Shown here one piece after another: positions 52,670-61,710 of a DNA stretch of 64,000 nt. Position numbers and translations under genes: made by a program. Numbering within the stretch: the stretch's first letter is position 1; the number at the start of each line of letters is the position of its first letter. This DNA is from Ruficoccus amylovorans (GTDB lineage Bacteria; Verrucomicrobiota; Verrucomicrobiia; Opitutales; Cerasicoccaceae): positions 310,001 to 374,000 of the forward strand of contig NZ_JACHVB010000020.1 of NCBI RefSeq assembly GCF_014230085.1, written 5' to 3'. The notes below the pieces were generated by a model that worked only from the letters and a program-made list of their open reading frames with translations, did not search any database and was not told where the DNA came from.

Positions 52670-53278
52670 TCAAACAAAAATAAGACCGAAAGCACCGAAC
52701 ATTAGAAAAAGAAGTAATCCATATAGCCAGAAATGCATACTGTAGCGGAATCGAATCCAAAAACGACGGCCCTTTGACAACTTATACGCATCGGTCATCC
52801 ACACCATAGCCATTTCAAAATCAATCGTCATATGGTTTTCATGTGCGCCAAGGATCGAATCATAATCCTTAATCACCCTGAGATATGATTTACCGTGCGT
52901 GTCATTTGGTTGCGAATAATAATGTAAAACCCTATAACATAAACGATTGATATCGAGAGCACATCTATGCATACGCTCAGCCCTTCCACTATAGTCATTT
53001 GCACTCATTTGAAGTGAGACAATTAGTACAAACAAGGCCAATACAATCTGCACAAACTGCTGCTGCTCAAAGGTCATACTTGCGGTGATTCCAATAAGGG
53101 GCATTATCGACAAAGCAATTAGGCCCGCTGAGTAGATCGATAAGCTCCATGTTGAGAACCGGTGATGGTACATCAAGCGATTCGATGCATTAAACCGCGA
53201 TGTGGCAGTTTTCTTCATCTTTCGATGAAGAACCATTAATGGTGAAATACTAAAATCATCCCGCGACGCATCTTCCAT
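52670..53278 (-). CDS. SLATT-domain membrane protein (likely SLATT_5-type), AT-rich island
   Basis: A 202-residue protein matching the SLATT pattern: a basic, helical N-terminus (KKTATSRFNASNRLMYHH), two hydrophobic helices (SLSIYSAGLIALSIMPLIG and FVQIVLALFVLIVSLQ), then a long helical cytoplasmic region (AERMHRCALDINRLCYRVLHYY) and a final hydrophobic tail. SLATT proteins are predicted pore-forming effectors of antiviral conflict systems; the SLATT_5 group is linked to reverse transcriptases. No sensor or enzyme partner is encoded next to it. The gene is visibly AT-richer than all its neighbours, indicating acquisition. The start is ATG 53278. Confidence 0.72.
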   Translation of the reverse strand: MEDASRDDFSISPLMVLHRKMKKTATSRFNASNRLMYHHRFSTWSLSIYSAGLIALSIMPLIGITASMTFEQQQFVQIVLALFVLIVSLQMSANDYSGRAERMHRCALDINRLCYRVLHYYSQPNDTHGKSYLRVIKDYDSILGAHENHMTIDFEMAMVWMTDAYKLSKGRRFWIRFRYSMHFWLYGLLLFLMFGAFGLIFV

Positions 53279-53333
53279 CAAGGAATACTACAAAAGGCAC
53301 AAAAAAATCCAATAAAACAATTTCCGCCCCACC

Positions 53334-55763
53334 CTACTTTTTAATCCACAAGGCGCAACTGAGCGGCGGGAGATGCAGACAACCGTCTTCCCAGCGAACG
53401 AGGCCGCTGCGGAGGCCTTTTTCCTCGAAGCGTTCGTGGTCGGCGAGTTGGGAAAACTGCTTCGGGTCCAGGCCCGGCACCGGCAGCGGATGCCCGTCGA
53501 AGTGCGGGTTGGCCACGAAGAGGATTTGCTCCGAGCCATTGGTGTGGTCGGCGTTGTAGAGGACGCCGATGGCCGAGGTATCGCCGTCCTCGAAGAATTT
53601 TAAATAGCCCGCGCTCTGACGGCCGTTGAGCCGGAACAGCCGCCCGGCGTGCGAGCGGCGGAAGGCGATCCAGCGGCGGAAATAATCGGCGGTCGAGGGG
53701 TACTGGCGCTGGCGCGAGTAGTCGAGCGCGTTGAGGTCGCCGCGCTGGTAGGAGTTATTCACCCCCTGCTTCGAGCGCAGGAGGTCCTGCCCCTGCGCCA
53801 GCATGGGAATGCCCAGCGAGACCATCAACAGGGCGCACATCAGGTGCGTGCGGCGGCGGTCGTTAGCGGTAGGCCAGGTGCCGTTGTGGTCGGCGTTTTC
53901 GGTGATTTTGTCCAGCCAGCAAAGGTCGTCGTGCGAGGCGGCGTAGTTGACCGTCTGCGCCGGGAACATGGCAAAGTAGTGCGGCGAGCCGGACACGAAA
54001 TAGCGGAACTGGTCACGGTTGGCCTCGCCCCGCACGTAGCGCCCCACGAAATCGCGGTAGCCATCGTTCCAGGAGGAGTAACCGGTGTGGCGCAGGGCCT
54101 GCGCGATGTGCCCGCGAAAGCTCCACGGCTCGGCGATGAGGATGATGGAGGGCTTGACCGCCTTGAGCGCCTTTTCCACGTCGCGCAGGACATCGACCCC
54201 GATCAGCTCGGCCAGGTCGAAGCGGAAGCCGTCCACATCGTAGGTTTTCACGAAATGCACGAGGCTGTCGATAATCAGCCGGCGGCCCATCGGCGTGTGC
54301 GCGCTGAAGTCGTTGCCGCAGCCGCTCCAGTTCATGAGGTTGCCCTTGTGGTCGGTCTCGAAGTAATAGAGCTTGTCGATAAAGAGCAGGTGCGCGGGCT
54401 CGCCGACGTGGTTGTAAACCACGTCGAGGATGACGGCCATCCCCTGCTCGTGAAAGGCGTCCACCATGTCCTTAAACTCGTGGATCTGCGAAGCCTTCTC
54501 CGGCTCGGTCCCGTAGGAGCTTTCCGGGGAGAAGTAGTTGCAGGTCATGTAGCCCCAGTGGTACTGGTCGCGGCTGCGGGCGTCGTTCTCCTGCACGGGC
54601 TGGAGTTCAACCGCGTTGATGCCGGTCTCCTTCAGGTAGCACTGGCCGGAGCGCAGCCACTTGGTCAGCCCGGCGAAGCCCTCCCGCTCGGTCGGGGCCA
54701 GGTCGATCTCGGCCTTGGCCAACAGGTCGCGCACGTGCGTCTCCATGATGACCAGGTCATGCCAGGCCGGGGGCGTGAACCTCCGGTGCGGGCGCGGAAG
54801 CTTTTCCGGGTCGTAGATGATGCCCGGCCCCACGTGGCTGACCGCGGCCAGCGCGTAAGGGTCGAGTATCTTGAAGTCCGGGTCGAAATGGCTGAAATTG
54901 CTGTCGCGCTGCCCGTCCACGCTGTAGTGGTAATACCAGCCGTGCAGGTTGCCGGGGTGGACGCGCTCCCAAATGTTGTCGTTGACGCGGACGAGGTCGT
55001 GGCTCTGCGCGTCGGAGGCGTCGAGATTTTTATAAACGACCACCGTGACCCGTGTCGCCCGCGGCGCGAAAATGCGGAAAATGGTCTTCCCGGCGGCCAT
55101 GAGAACCCCGAGTTGCGCATCCGTCCCGAGGGCCAACAGGAGGTGGCCGTAGTCAACGGGGCACTCCTGACGGGTGTTTTTGTCCTTCCAGAGCAGCTTC
55201 TCGTGGCCGAGGATGTGGTGCTGCTGCGGAGGCTCGAAGTAGAAAACGTGCTGGCCGGTGCGCTTGGGATCGAGAAGAAAGGGGTGTGTACCGTCGCCAT
55301 TGACCTCACGGTTGGGGGCGTCGAGCGGGGTCATCTGCCACTCGTTGTCACCCGTCACGAACTTGAACCGCACGGCTTCGCCGGGGCAGACTTTGCTGAG
55401 GGGGACGCTCAGCGTGAAGCACAGGCGACCCTGATAACGGTCACGCTGCATCTGCCAGGTCTTTTTGCCGATGGCCTTCTCCCAACCGTTGAACTCGCCC
55501 GCGACGTAAAAGCTTTTCTCCTGCCAGTCGAGGTTCGGAAAATGCTCGGGCCAGAGAAAAAAGACGACTCTCTTGCCCTCGGTGTAATAGCCGGAAAGCT
55601 TGGCGTACTCCTGCGGCGCGGCCCGTTCGATTTTCTTGAGCGACTGCCTGCCGGGATTGAGAAACAGCGGCGGCATCTCCGTGCCGGTCCAGTCTTCATT
55701 TAAAAACACAATTCCGCGCTGATGGTTCTCCCACCGGGCTTCAAAAAATACGTCCGCGCACAT
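53334..55763 (-). CDS. GH13 pullulanase-like glycogen/starch debranching enzyme
   Basis: An 809-residue alpha-amylase-superfamily enzyme. The N-terminal 320 residues contain two beta-domains (a CBM20/48-like one around FYVAGEFNGWEKA and a second with FRIFAPRATRVTVVVY). The catalytic barrel shows region I DVVYNHVG, region II DGFRFDLAELIG (nucleophile Asp), region III ILIAEPW (acid Glu) and region IV YAASHDD. The YHWGYMTCNYFSPESSY motif is pullulanase-like, so alpha-1,6 debranching of intracellular glucan is most likely. No signal peptide is seen. Confidence 0.88.
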   Translation of the reverse strand: MCADVFFEARWENHQRGIVFLNEDWTGTEMPPLFLNPGRQSLKKIERAAPQEYAKLSGYYTEGKRVVFFLWPEHFPNLDWQEKSFYVAGEFNGWEKAIGKKTWQMQRDRYQGRLCFTLSVPLSKVCPGEAVRFKFVTGDNEWQMTPLDAPNREVNGDGTHPFLLDPKRTGQHVFYFEPPQQHHILGHEKLLWKDKNTRQECPVDYGHLLLALGTDAQLGVLMAAGKTIFRIFAPRATRVTVVVYKNLDASDAQSHDLVRVNDNIWERVHPGNLHGWYYHYSVDGQRDSNFSHFDPDFKILDPYALAAVSHVGPGIIYDPEKLPRPHRRFTPPAWHDLVIMETHVRDLLAKAEIDLAPTEREGFAGLTKWLRSGQCYLKETGINAVELQPVQENDARSRDQYHWGYMTCNYFSPESSYGTEPEKASQIHEFKDMVDAFHEQGMAVILDVVYNHVGEPAHLLFIDKLYYFETDHKGNLMNWSGCGNDFSAHTPMGRRLIIDSLVHFVKTYDVDGFRFDLAELIGVDVLRDVEKALKAVKPSIILIAEPWSFRGHIAQALRHTGYSSWNDGYRDFVGRYVRGEANRDQFRYFVSGSPHYFAMFPAQTVNYAASHDDLCWLDKITENADHNGTWPTANDRRRTHLMCALLMVSLGIPMLAQGQDLLRSKQGVNNSYQRGDLNALDYSRQRQYPSTADYFRRWIAFRRSHAGRLFRLNGRQSAGYLKFFEDGDTSAIGVLYNADHTNGSEQILFVANPHFDGHPLPVPGLDPKQFSQLADHERFEEKGLRSGLVRWEDGCLHLPPLSCALWIKK

Positions 55764-56073
55764 AAGATCGGCTCAAGCTAGCCATTAGGGGCCCCCTTGA
55801 CACGCAAAAACTGGGAAGAGAGTGGGAATAGTTGAGATGTGGAAGGGGTAAATGGTCAAATGGCTGAATGGCTAAATGGTTGATTGTTGAGACGAGATGC
55901 GTTCGCGGGAAGAAATCCGGGCGATAACGGCATTGGCTGGGAGGAAAGGGGGACGTTTGCGCAAAGGGCCGTCTGCCCACTCCATCAACTGAGCCTCAAC
56001 AATCAACCATTCAGCCATTTGACCATTTAACAATCCATTAGCCATTTCCAAAAAAATATGCCTGTATGCCCCG
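55764..56073. other. Divergent interval containing a long inverted repeat
   Basis: 310 bases between the minus-strand GH13 gene and plus-strand mnmA. Promoters for both must lie here; most of the space is taken by the inverted repeat at 55849-56029. No gene is supported. Confidence 0.5.
55849..56029. repeat. Inverted-repeat element with quasi-periodic arms
   Basis: The left arm (55849-55891, 43 bases) and the right arm (55995-56029, 35 bases) are perfect inverted copies except for one extra 8-base unit (GCTAAATG) in the left arm. The arms consist of near-8-base units (AAATGGTC, AAATGGCTG, AATGGCT, AAATGGTTG). The 103-base core is non-coding. The layout resembles a miniature inverted-repeat element. 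Confidence 0.75.
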
Positions 56074-57153
56074 ATGGCGAAAATCCTGGTAGCCCTTTCT
56101 GGCGGCGTTGACAGCGCGGTGGCCGCGCTCCTGCTCAAGCAGCAGGGGCACGACGTGTCTGCCGCCTACATGCGCACCTGGATGAACGAGGAAGGCAGCG
56201 CCATCCTGGCCGATTGCCCCTGGGAGGAGGACATCCGCCAGGCCAAGGCCGTCGCCGCGCACCTGGATATCCCCTTTGAGGTTATCAACCTGATCGAGGA
56301 CTACCGCCAGCACGTGGTCGATTATCTGATACGCGGCTACAGGAGCGGCGTCACCCCGAACCCCGACATGATGTGCAACCGCGAAATGAAGTTCGGTGTC
56401 TTCGCCCGCTACGCCCGCGAGCACGGTTTCGAGTCGGTGGCGACGGGGCACTACTGCCGCCTGCGCGAAGCCCCCGACGGCACCCGCCAGATCCTGCGCG
56501 GGCTGGACCGCAACAAGGACCAGTCGTACTTCCTCGCCCTCGTCCGTCAGGAACAGTTGAAAATGGCCCGCTTCCCCATCGGTGAGCTGGCCAAGCCCCG
56601 CGTGCGCGAACTCGCCCGCGAGCACAACCTGCCCAACGCCGCCCGCAAGGACAGCCAGGGCATCTGCTTTCTGGGCAAGGTGGACATCAACGCCTTTCTG
56701 GGCGCGTACATCCAGGACCGCCCCGGTCAAATCGTCCGCGCCATCGACGGCACCGTGCTGGGCGAACACGCCGGGCTGCACCACTTCACGCTCGGCCAGC
56801 GCAAGGGGCTGGGCATCCCCAGCAACACCGACTTCAAGAACTATGTCGTCGTGGGCAAGGACTTTGAAAAAAACCGCCTGCTGGTCGCCTTTGACGAGCC
56901 CGACGCCCCGGGCCTCTACGCGACGGATTTCACCCTGCGCGAACTAAGCTGGACCGGCCACCCCGTCAGTGCGGCGGGCCAGATCGACATCATGCCCCGC
57001 TACCGCGACCCCCTCATGCGGGCTGACTTCGAGCCCCTGCCCGACGGCACCGCGCACATCCGCTTCCACGAGCGCCAGCGCGCCCTGGCCCCCGGCCAGA
57101 TCGCCGCCCTCTACGACGACGAAGCCCTCCTCGGCGGCGGCTTCTACGCCTGA
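56074..57153 (+). CDS. mnmA: tRNA 2-thiouridylase MnmA
   Basis: A 359-residue cytoplasmic enzyme that installs the 2-thio group on uridine 34 of several tRNAs. The P-loop-like [18 protein letters not shown], the first catalytic Cys in [19 protein letters not shown], and the second Cys in DSQGICFLG are in place. ATG 56074 is the clear start. Confidence 0.96.
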   Translation: MAKILVALSGGVDSAVAALLLKQQGHDVSAAYMRTWMNEEGSAILADCPWEEDIRQAKAVAAHLDIPFEVINLIEDYRQHVVDYLIRGYRSGVTPNPDMMCNREMKFGVFARYAREHGFESVATGHYCRLREAPDGTRQILRGLDRNKDQSYFLALVRQEQLKMARFPIGELAKPRVRELAREHNLPNAARKDSQGICFLGKVDINAFLGAYIQDRPGQIVRAIDGTVLGEHAGLHHFTLGQRKGLGIPSNTDFKNYVVVGKDFEKNRLLVAFDEPDAPGLYATDFTLRELSWTGHPVSAAGQIDIMPRYRDPLMRADFEPLPDGTAHIRFHERQRALAPGQIAALYDDEALLGGGFYA

Positions 57154-57240
57154 GCGCCACTCTACCGCCCACCCCCGGTTCGCCTCTGGGGTGAAAAACC
57201 TGAAAAAACACTAGATTTTACAGCACGGGGCCTCTAGCCT

Positions 57241-57987
57241 ATGGCTCACTTCGGCACCGACGCCGATTCCGTTACCCCGACACTCCGAAGCATGACCCTG
57301 AACGAGTTACAGCGCTGGATTCTCAACAACAGCCAGGAAGACACCTGGTGGGTCGCCATCGACGGCGATGTGCTTGACAACCTGATGGCGCTCCCGGACG
57401 TGGGCAAGGTCAAGGACCAGAACCCGGACCGCGAAATCTCTGTCCTGCACGCCAGCAAGGCCGAGGACGAAGACGCCGAGTGGATCATTTTCGAGAAAGA
57501 GGTCGCGCAGAAGTTTCGGGTCATCTCAGAGAAGAAAATCGCCAGCGGCTTCCAGGTTTCTTCCAGCGCTCCCGTCAAGGAGGCCCCCGAGCCCGCCAAA
57601 GCCGAGCCGGAGCCCCAACCTGTCGAAGCCGAACCAGCCACCGCCTCCCCCACCCCGGCAGCCTCCGCGCGCCCCGACAGTGAGCAGTTCACCCTCTACA
57701 AGGCCGAACTGGACGCGCTCAAGCTCGCCGTGGCCAAGCTGAGCGAGGAGGTTGCCTCCCTGAAAAACCTGGCCAAAGAGGTCAAGGCCCCGCTGGCCGA
57801 GGCCAAGGCCATCCTCGAAGAGCGCGAGCAGTTTCTGGAAATGAGCGAAAACTCGCTCTTTGAAAAAGCCCAGACGCAGGAAGTGATGCAGAACGAGCTG
57901 GAGCAACTGCGCGAGGAGCTTCAGGACAAGGAGCGCAACCTCAAGGCCCGCGAACAGGCCCTGGCCGAAAAAGAAACCGCCTCCTGA
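57241..57987 (+). CDS. Hypothetical protein with coiled-coil C-terminus
   Basis: A 248-residue soluble protein. The first 100 residues (NELQRWILNNSQEDTWWVAIDG, DAEWIIFEKEVAQKFRV) form a small acidic domain of unrecognised family. Residues about 108-150 are a Pro/Ala/Glu linker. The last 100 residues are a coiled coil (YKAELDALKLAVAKLSEEVASL, ELEQLREELQDKERNLKAREQ). ATG 57241 or ATG 57292 (MTLNELQRW) could be the start. The function is unknown. Confidence 0.72.
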   Translation: MAHFGTDADSVTPTLRSMTLNELQRWILNNSQEDTWWVAIDGDVLDNLMALPDVGKVKDQNPDREISVLHASKAEDEDAEWIIFEKEVAQKFRVISEKKIASGFQVSSSAPVKEAPEPAKAEPEPQPVEAEPATASPTPAASARPDSEQFTLYKAELDALKLAVAKLSEEVASLKNLAKEVKAPLAEAKAILEEREQFLEMSENSLFEKAQTQEVMQNELEQLREELQDKERNLKAREQALAEKETAS

Positions 57988-58098
57988 GCGGGTTTCGCTT
58001 TTCTTCACTGGTGCGGCCATCATCCGCGACGCACATCCCCCTCCACACGATAGTTTTTACCCCTCATGTGATAATTCGTCATAGCCAGCCTCATCGCC

Positions 58099-58572
58099 AT
58101 GAAAAACAACCTCCTCCCGTTCATCCTTGCCCTGCTCTCCTTCTTCGTCGCTTCCCACCTCTCCGCCGCTGATGGCCTCAGCGTAACCGGTAAAAGCATC
58201 GGAACGGACGGCAACGGCACCCTGAATCCCGAACGCTGGACACTCGACGCCGACAAGGGAACGGTCACCGCTTTGCACGAACTCCCCTTTACCTGGAGCC
58301 CCGGCAACGGCGACGAGACAGAGCTGGTCGTGGGCCTCAGCGTTACCTACGAGAAACGCGACGGGCAGCTTTACCTCGAAGTCACCCACACGGAATTTCA
58401 AGGCTTCATCGAGATCGCGCCGAAAAAGTTCACCCCGCTCATTAATGCGGCTCAAGCCAAGCTCGTCCTGCCCACCCCCGACGGTGAACCAGTCACGGTC
58501 AAGCTCGACGGCCAGGAGGAAATTGTCTTCCGCTGGAGCGAAAACGCCGATCCGCGACGAGTCGATTGGTAA
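58099..58572 (+). CDS. Small exported protein of unknown function
   Basis: A 157-residue protein with a signal peptide (FILALLSFFVASHLSA) and a beta-rich mature part (LVVGLSVTYEKRDGQLYLEV, AKLVLPTPDGEPVTVKLDGQEEIVF). No domain is recognised. It ends convergently with the arsenite transporter gene, 36 bases away. Confidence 0.72.
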   Translation: MKNNLLPFILALLSFFVASHLSAADGLSVTGKSIGTDGNGTLNPERWTLDADKGTVTALHELPFTWSPGNGDETELVVGLSVTYEKRDGQLYLEVTHTEFQGFIEIAPKKFTPLINAAQAKLVLPTPDGEPVTVKLDGQEEIVFRWSENADPRRVDW

Positions 58573-58608
58573 GGCCGGGAGGCTTTAGCCAGTCAGTCGG
58601 AGCGATGC

Positions 58609-59679
58609 TCAAACACGGAAGTGGCGTCGGCGGAACCAGAACGCGAGGTTGACCAGCGCGATCATGACCGGGACTTCGACCAGCGGGCCGATGACAGCGG
58701 CGAAGGCCACCCCGGAGCCTATCCCGAAGACCGCGACCGCCACCGCGATGGCCAGTTCGAAGTTGTTGCTCGCGGCGGTAAAGCTCAGGGTGACGCTCTG
58801 CCGGTAATCCGCCCCCACCCACTTGCCCATGAGGAAGCTGACCACGAACATGACGCCAAAGTAAATGGTCAACGGCACGGCGATCAGGAGCACGTCAAAG
58901 GGCAACGCCAGAATTTGATCCCCCTTGAAGCTGAACATCAGGACGATGGTGAACAGCAAAGCAATCAGGGTGATCGGGCTGATCCGTGGGATAAAACGCT
59001 CCTCGTACCAGACGCGCCCCTTGAGCTTTACGCCGATGAAGCGCGTCAGCATGCCGCCGAAAAACGGAATCCCCAGGTAGATGAGCACGCTTTGGGCGAC
59101 TTCGCCCATGCTGATCGCCACCACGCTGCCCTCCAGCCCGAAAATACCTGGCAGCCAGGTGATGAAAACCCAGGCGTAGAGGCTGAAAAAGACGACCTGG
59201 AAAACGCTGTTGAAGGCGACCAGCCCGGCGGCGTATTCGCTGTCTCCCTCGGCCAGTTCGTTCCAGACGATGACCATGGCAATACACCGGGCCAGCCCGA
59301 TCAGGATCACGCCCGTCATGTACTCGGGGTGATTGGGCAGAAACACAATCGCCAGCACGAACATCAGCACCGGGCCGATGAGCCAGTTCTGCACCAGCGA
59401 AAGCGCCAGCACCTTGACGTTGCGGAACACCCGGTGCATTTCCTCGTAGCGGACCTTGGCCAGTGGCGGGTACATCATCAGGATCAGGCCCACCGCGATG
59501 GGGATGTTGGTCGTGCCGACCTGGAAGCGGTTCAGGAAATCGTCCGCCCCGCTCCAGAGTGCGCCGATGGCCACCCCGGCCGTCATGGCCAGGAAAATCC
59601 ACAGGGTCAGAAAACGGTCAAGGAAGCCCAGCTTTTTCTTGCAGGGCGGGCAGACGGGAAGCGTTTGAGTGTTGTCCAT
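58609..59679 (-). CDS. ACR3-type arsenite efflux transporter
   Basis: A 356-residue inner-membrane protein with about ten helices. The first helix region ([22 protein letters not shown]), the helix with the conserved Cys ([18 protein letters not shown]) and the C-terminal [20 protein letters not shown] identify the ACR3 family, which extrudes arsenite. An N-terminal cytoplasmic CPPC adds two cysteines. It is co-transcribed with the arsenate reductase 20 bases upstream. Confidence 0.95.
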   Translation of the reverse strand: MDNTQTLPVCPPCKKKLGFLDRFLTLWIFLAMTAGVAIGALWSGADDFLNRFQVGTTNIPIAVGLILMMYPPLAKVRYEEMHRVFRNVKVLALSLVQNWLIGPVLMFVLAIVFLPNHPEYMTGVILIGLARCIAMVIVWNELAEGDSEYAAGLVAFNSVFQVVFFSLYAWVFITWLPGIFGLEGSVVAISMGEVAQSVLIYLGIPFFGGMLTRFIGVKLKGRVWYEERFIPRISPITLIALLFTIVLMFSFKGDQILALPFDVLLIAVPLTIYFGVMFVVSFLMGKWVGADYRQSVTLSFTAASNNFELAIAVAVAVFGIGSGVAFAAVIGPLVEVPVMIALVNLAFWFRRRHFRV

Positions 59680-59699
59680 GATAGCAAGTGTTGCGGGGA

Positions 59700-60143
59700 T
59701 CAGCGTGAAGTCGCCAGCGCCTGCCGGTAACCGCTGGCGTAGGCGGAAAAAACGTTGCGAATCTCGTCGCGGATACGGCGGAAGGCATCCAGTTCGCTCT
59801 CACCTGGGCGAACGGCCTTGGGCGGGTCTTCAAAGCCCCAGTGGTAGCGCGTGACCTGGCCGGGAAACAGAGGGCAGTCCTGGTCGGCGTTTGCGCATAC
59901 CGTGATAACGGTGTCGATCCCGGCTTCCATAAATAGCGCGAGGGGTTTGGAGGTGTGCGCGGAAATATCGATCCCGATCTCCCCGAGCGCCTCGATGGCA
60001 AGCGGATGGACGTACCCGGCAGGTTTCGAGCCCGCACTGAAGACCTCGAACAAGTCCCCGGCGATATGCCGGAGAATACCCTCGGCCATATGACTGCGGC
60101 AGGAATTACCCGTACACAGGATCAGAACTTTCGGCTTACTCAT
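59700..60143 (-). CDS. arsC: Arsenate reductase, low-molecular-weight phosphatase type
   Basis: A 147-residue enzyme that reduces arsenate to arsenite, the substrate of the ACR3 pump. The phosphatase loop CTGNSCRS (Cys nucleophile) is near the N-terminus, and the later cysteine in [10 protein letters not shown] fits the thioredoxin-coupled ArsC redox cascade. ATG 60143 ([12 protein letters not shown]) is preferred over in-frame ATGs at 60149 and 60176. No ArsR gene is present nearby. Confidence 0.92.
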   Translation of the reverse strand: MSKPKVLILCTGNSCRSHMAEGILRHIAGDLFEVFSAGSKPAGYVHPLAIEALGEIGIDISAHTSKPLALFMEAGIDTVITVCANADQDCPLFPGQVTRYHWGFEDPPKAVRPGESELDAFRRIRDEIRNVFSAYASGYRQALATSR

Positions 60144-60188
60144 GACCATGAACGCAAAGATGACGCCAACGAACATGCGAAATCAAGC

Positions 60189-60208
60189 ATATTCCATTAA
60201 AAGAATAT
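60189..60208 (-). promoter_or_regulatory. Inverted repeat upstream of arsC
   Basis: ATATTC (60189-60194) and GAATAT (60203-60208) are perfect inverted copies separated by eight bases, 45 bases before the arsC start in an AT-rich stretch. It could be an operator for an ArsR-type repressor encoded elsewhere. Confidence 0.4.
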
Positions 60209-60274
60209 AAAAATCAAAAACCATCACCCGCTACATCGGGTAAAGCTACCCCTCAAAACCAAAACCACGGAGAC

Positions 60275-60307
60275 TCTCTCCCTTTGCGTCTTTGCGCCTT
60301 TGCGGTT
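60275..60307 (-). repeat. Quasi-periodic CGCAAAG element
   Basis: Read on the minus strand, it comprises three near-identical units (CGCAAAGG, CGCAAAGA, CGCAAAGG) followed by GAGAG. It is non-coding and lies between arsC and the tonB-like gene. It resembles the elements at 2959 and 31954. Confidence 0.6.
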
Positions 60308-60411
60308 AATCAAATAAAATCCATCCCCTCGTCATCCAACGCCGACGACCGCTTAACCGTAACCATTGCCTCTCCAACCCCCAAAAGCCCGCGGCCAACC
60401 CTTCGCCGCGT

Positions 60412-61236
60412 TCAGCGGTCGATCATGCGGAAGGTGTACTTGATCGTCTCGGCCCGGCCCGTGGGAGAGCCGCCGATATTGCGGGCGTTTTTGACGGCGG
60501 CCAGGATCGAGTTGTCAAACGCCCGGTCGCCGCTGGGCGTGACCAGCACGACGGGTCGGAGGGTGCCATTGGGCTGCACCGTGACCTGCACCACGGCAAA
60601 GGTGTCCCTCCCCGTTGCAGCCTCGGGCTTGTTCCAGGCCAGTTCGATCTGGCGGCGCAGTTGGGCGATAAAATTCTGGAGGGCCTGTTGTTCGGCCGCG
60701 CTGGATTGCCGCGACGAGGTACTGGGGCCGGTAACAACCACGTCGGAGACGTTGATCTTCGGGGCCGGGGTCGGAGCCGTGTTGCGCTTGGGCGGCGTGG
60801 GCGTGGGCTGGCCGTGCTGCTTGCGAAAGTCATCAATCGACATCGGCTTGGCCTTCGGCTGCTCCTTGGGCTTGGGAGCCGGTTCCTGCTTCGGCGTCGG
60901 AGTCGGCGTCGGAGTCGGTGTCGGCGCGGGCGGAGGCGGCGCGGGCTCGGGTTCCGGCTCAGGGATGTTGATATCGGGAATTGTCACCGGCTCGGAGGGC
61001 GCGATCTGCGGCGCGTCGATGGAGGGGATTTCGGGCGCGGGGTCAGGCTCCGGGGTGGGCGGCGTTTCCTGCACCTGAGAGGGTTGCTCGGACGGCACCT
61101 CGACCAGTTCAAAGATGACCGGCTCAGGCTCGCGGTGCAGACGGTTCCAGGCGATCATGAGCAGCACCGCGCCGAAAAAGAGCACGTGAACCGTGACCGA
61201 TCCCCAGAAGCCGCGTGTGGTGTTGCCCTTTCTCAT
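60412..61236 (-). CDS. TolA/TonB-family energy transducer
   Basis: A 274-residue protein with one N-terminal membrane anchor (GSVTVHVLFFGAVLLMIAW), a long Pro/Glu/Thr/Lys-rich spacer (residues about 38-140, with PTPTPTPTP) and a C-terminal TonB/TolA-like domain (LQNFIAQLRRQIELAWNKPEAA). It transmits proton-motive energy from the ExbB/ExbD or TolQ/TolR motor to outer-membrane partners. Its ATG overlaps the exbD/tolR stop by four bases. Confidence 0.88.
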   Translation of the reverse strand: MRKGNTTRGFWGSVTVHVLFFGAVLLMIAWNRLHREPEPVIFELVEVPSEQPSQVQETPPTPEPDPAPEIPSIDAPQIAPSEPVTIPDINIPEPEPEPAPPPPAPTPTPTPTPTPKQEPAPKPKEQPKAKPMSIDDFRKQHGQPTPTPPKRNTAPTPAPKINVSDVVVTGPSTSSRQSSAAEQQALQNFIAQLRRQIELAWNKPEAATGRDTFAVVQVTVQPNGTLRPVVLVTPSGDRAFDNSILAAVKNARNIGGSPTGRAETIKYTFRMIDR

Positions 61237-61649
61237 TTCACCTGCGTGTCCAGATTGAGGCGGGAAAGTTTGTGCTCCTTGATCAGGTTGACCACGTCAA
61301 TCACCTTCTGGTAGCGGATGGTGCGGTCAGCGCGGAGGCTGATCACGGGCGGGTTCGGTTCGGCGGCAAGGCTGGCCAGCAAGTCGTTGAGCTTGGGCAT
61401 GCTGACCGGGTCCTGCCCCCAGAAGACCTGTCCGGCGCCGTCGATGGAAATCACCTGGAACTGCACGTCCTCGCGTGAAACCTGGGGCCGCTGCGACTCC
61501 ACCGGCAACTCCAGCGGGATGGTCTGCTCCAGCAGTGGCGTGGTTATCATGAAGATAATCAGCAACGAAAAGGCCAGGTCGATGAGCGGAGTCACGTTGA
61601 TCTCCGAGACCGCCGTCATGCTTTTCCTGCGCCTGAAAGTCCGTGCCAT
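61233..61649 (-). CDS. ExbD/TolR-family protein
   Basis: A 138-residue inner-membrane protein with a single helix (INVTPLIDLAFSLLIIFMITTPL, containing the proton-carrying Asp) and a periplasmic domain with the SLRADRTIRYQKVIDVVNLIKE segment. It forms the motor with the ExbB/TolQ gene upstream. Confidence 0.93.
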   Translation of the reverse strand: MARTFRRRKSMTAVSEINVTPLIDLAFSLLIIFMITTPLLEQTIPLELPVESQRPQVSREDVQFQVISIDGAGQVFWGQDPVSMPKLNDLLASLAAEPNPPVISLRADRTIRYQKVIDVVNLIKEHKLSRLNLDTQVK

Positions 61650-61710
61650 CTTGTCTGTTTCTGTGAAGCGTTACCGCGTTTAAATTATTCGTTGGTGTCC
61701 GCGCGGGGGC

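Noticed and set aside
53649-55703. 684-codon open frame antisense to the GH13 gene
   Set aside because: The opposite strand carries all four GH13 catalytic regions; the antisense product is low-complexity.
60880-60950. Repetitive GTCGGAGTCGGC-like tract
   Set aside because: It lies inside the TolA/TonB-like gene and simply encodes the Pro-Thr spacer.
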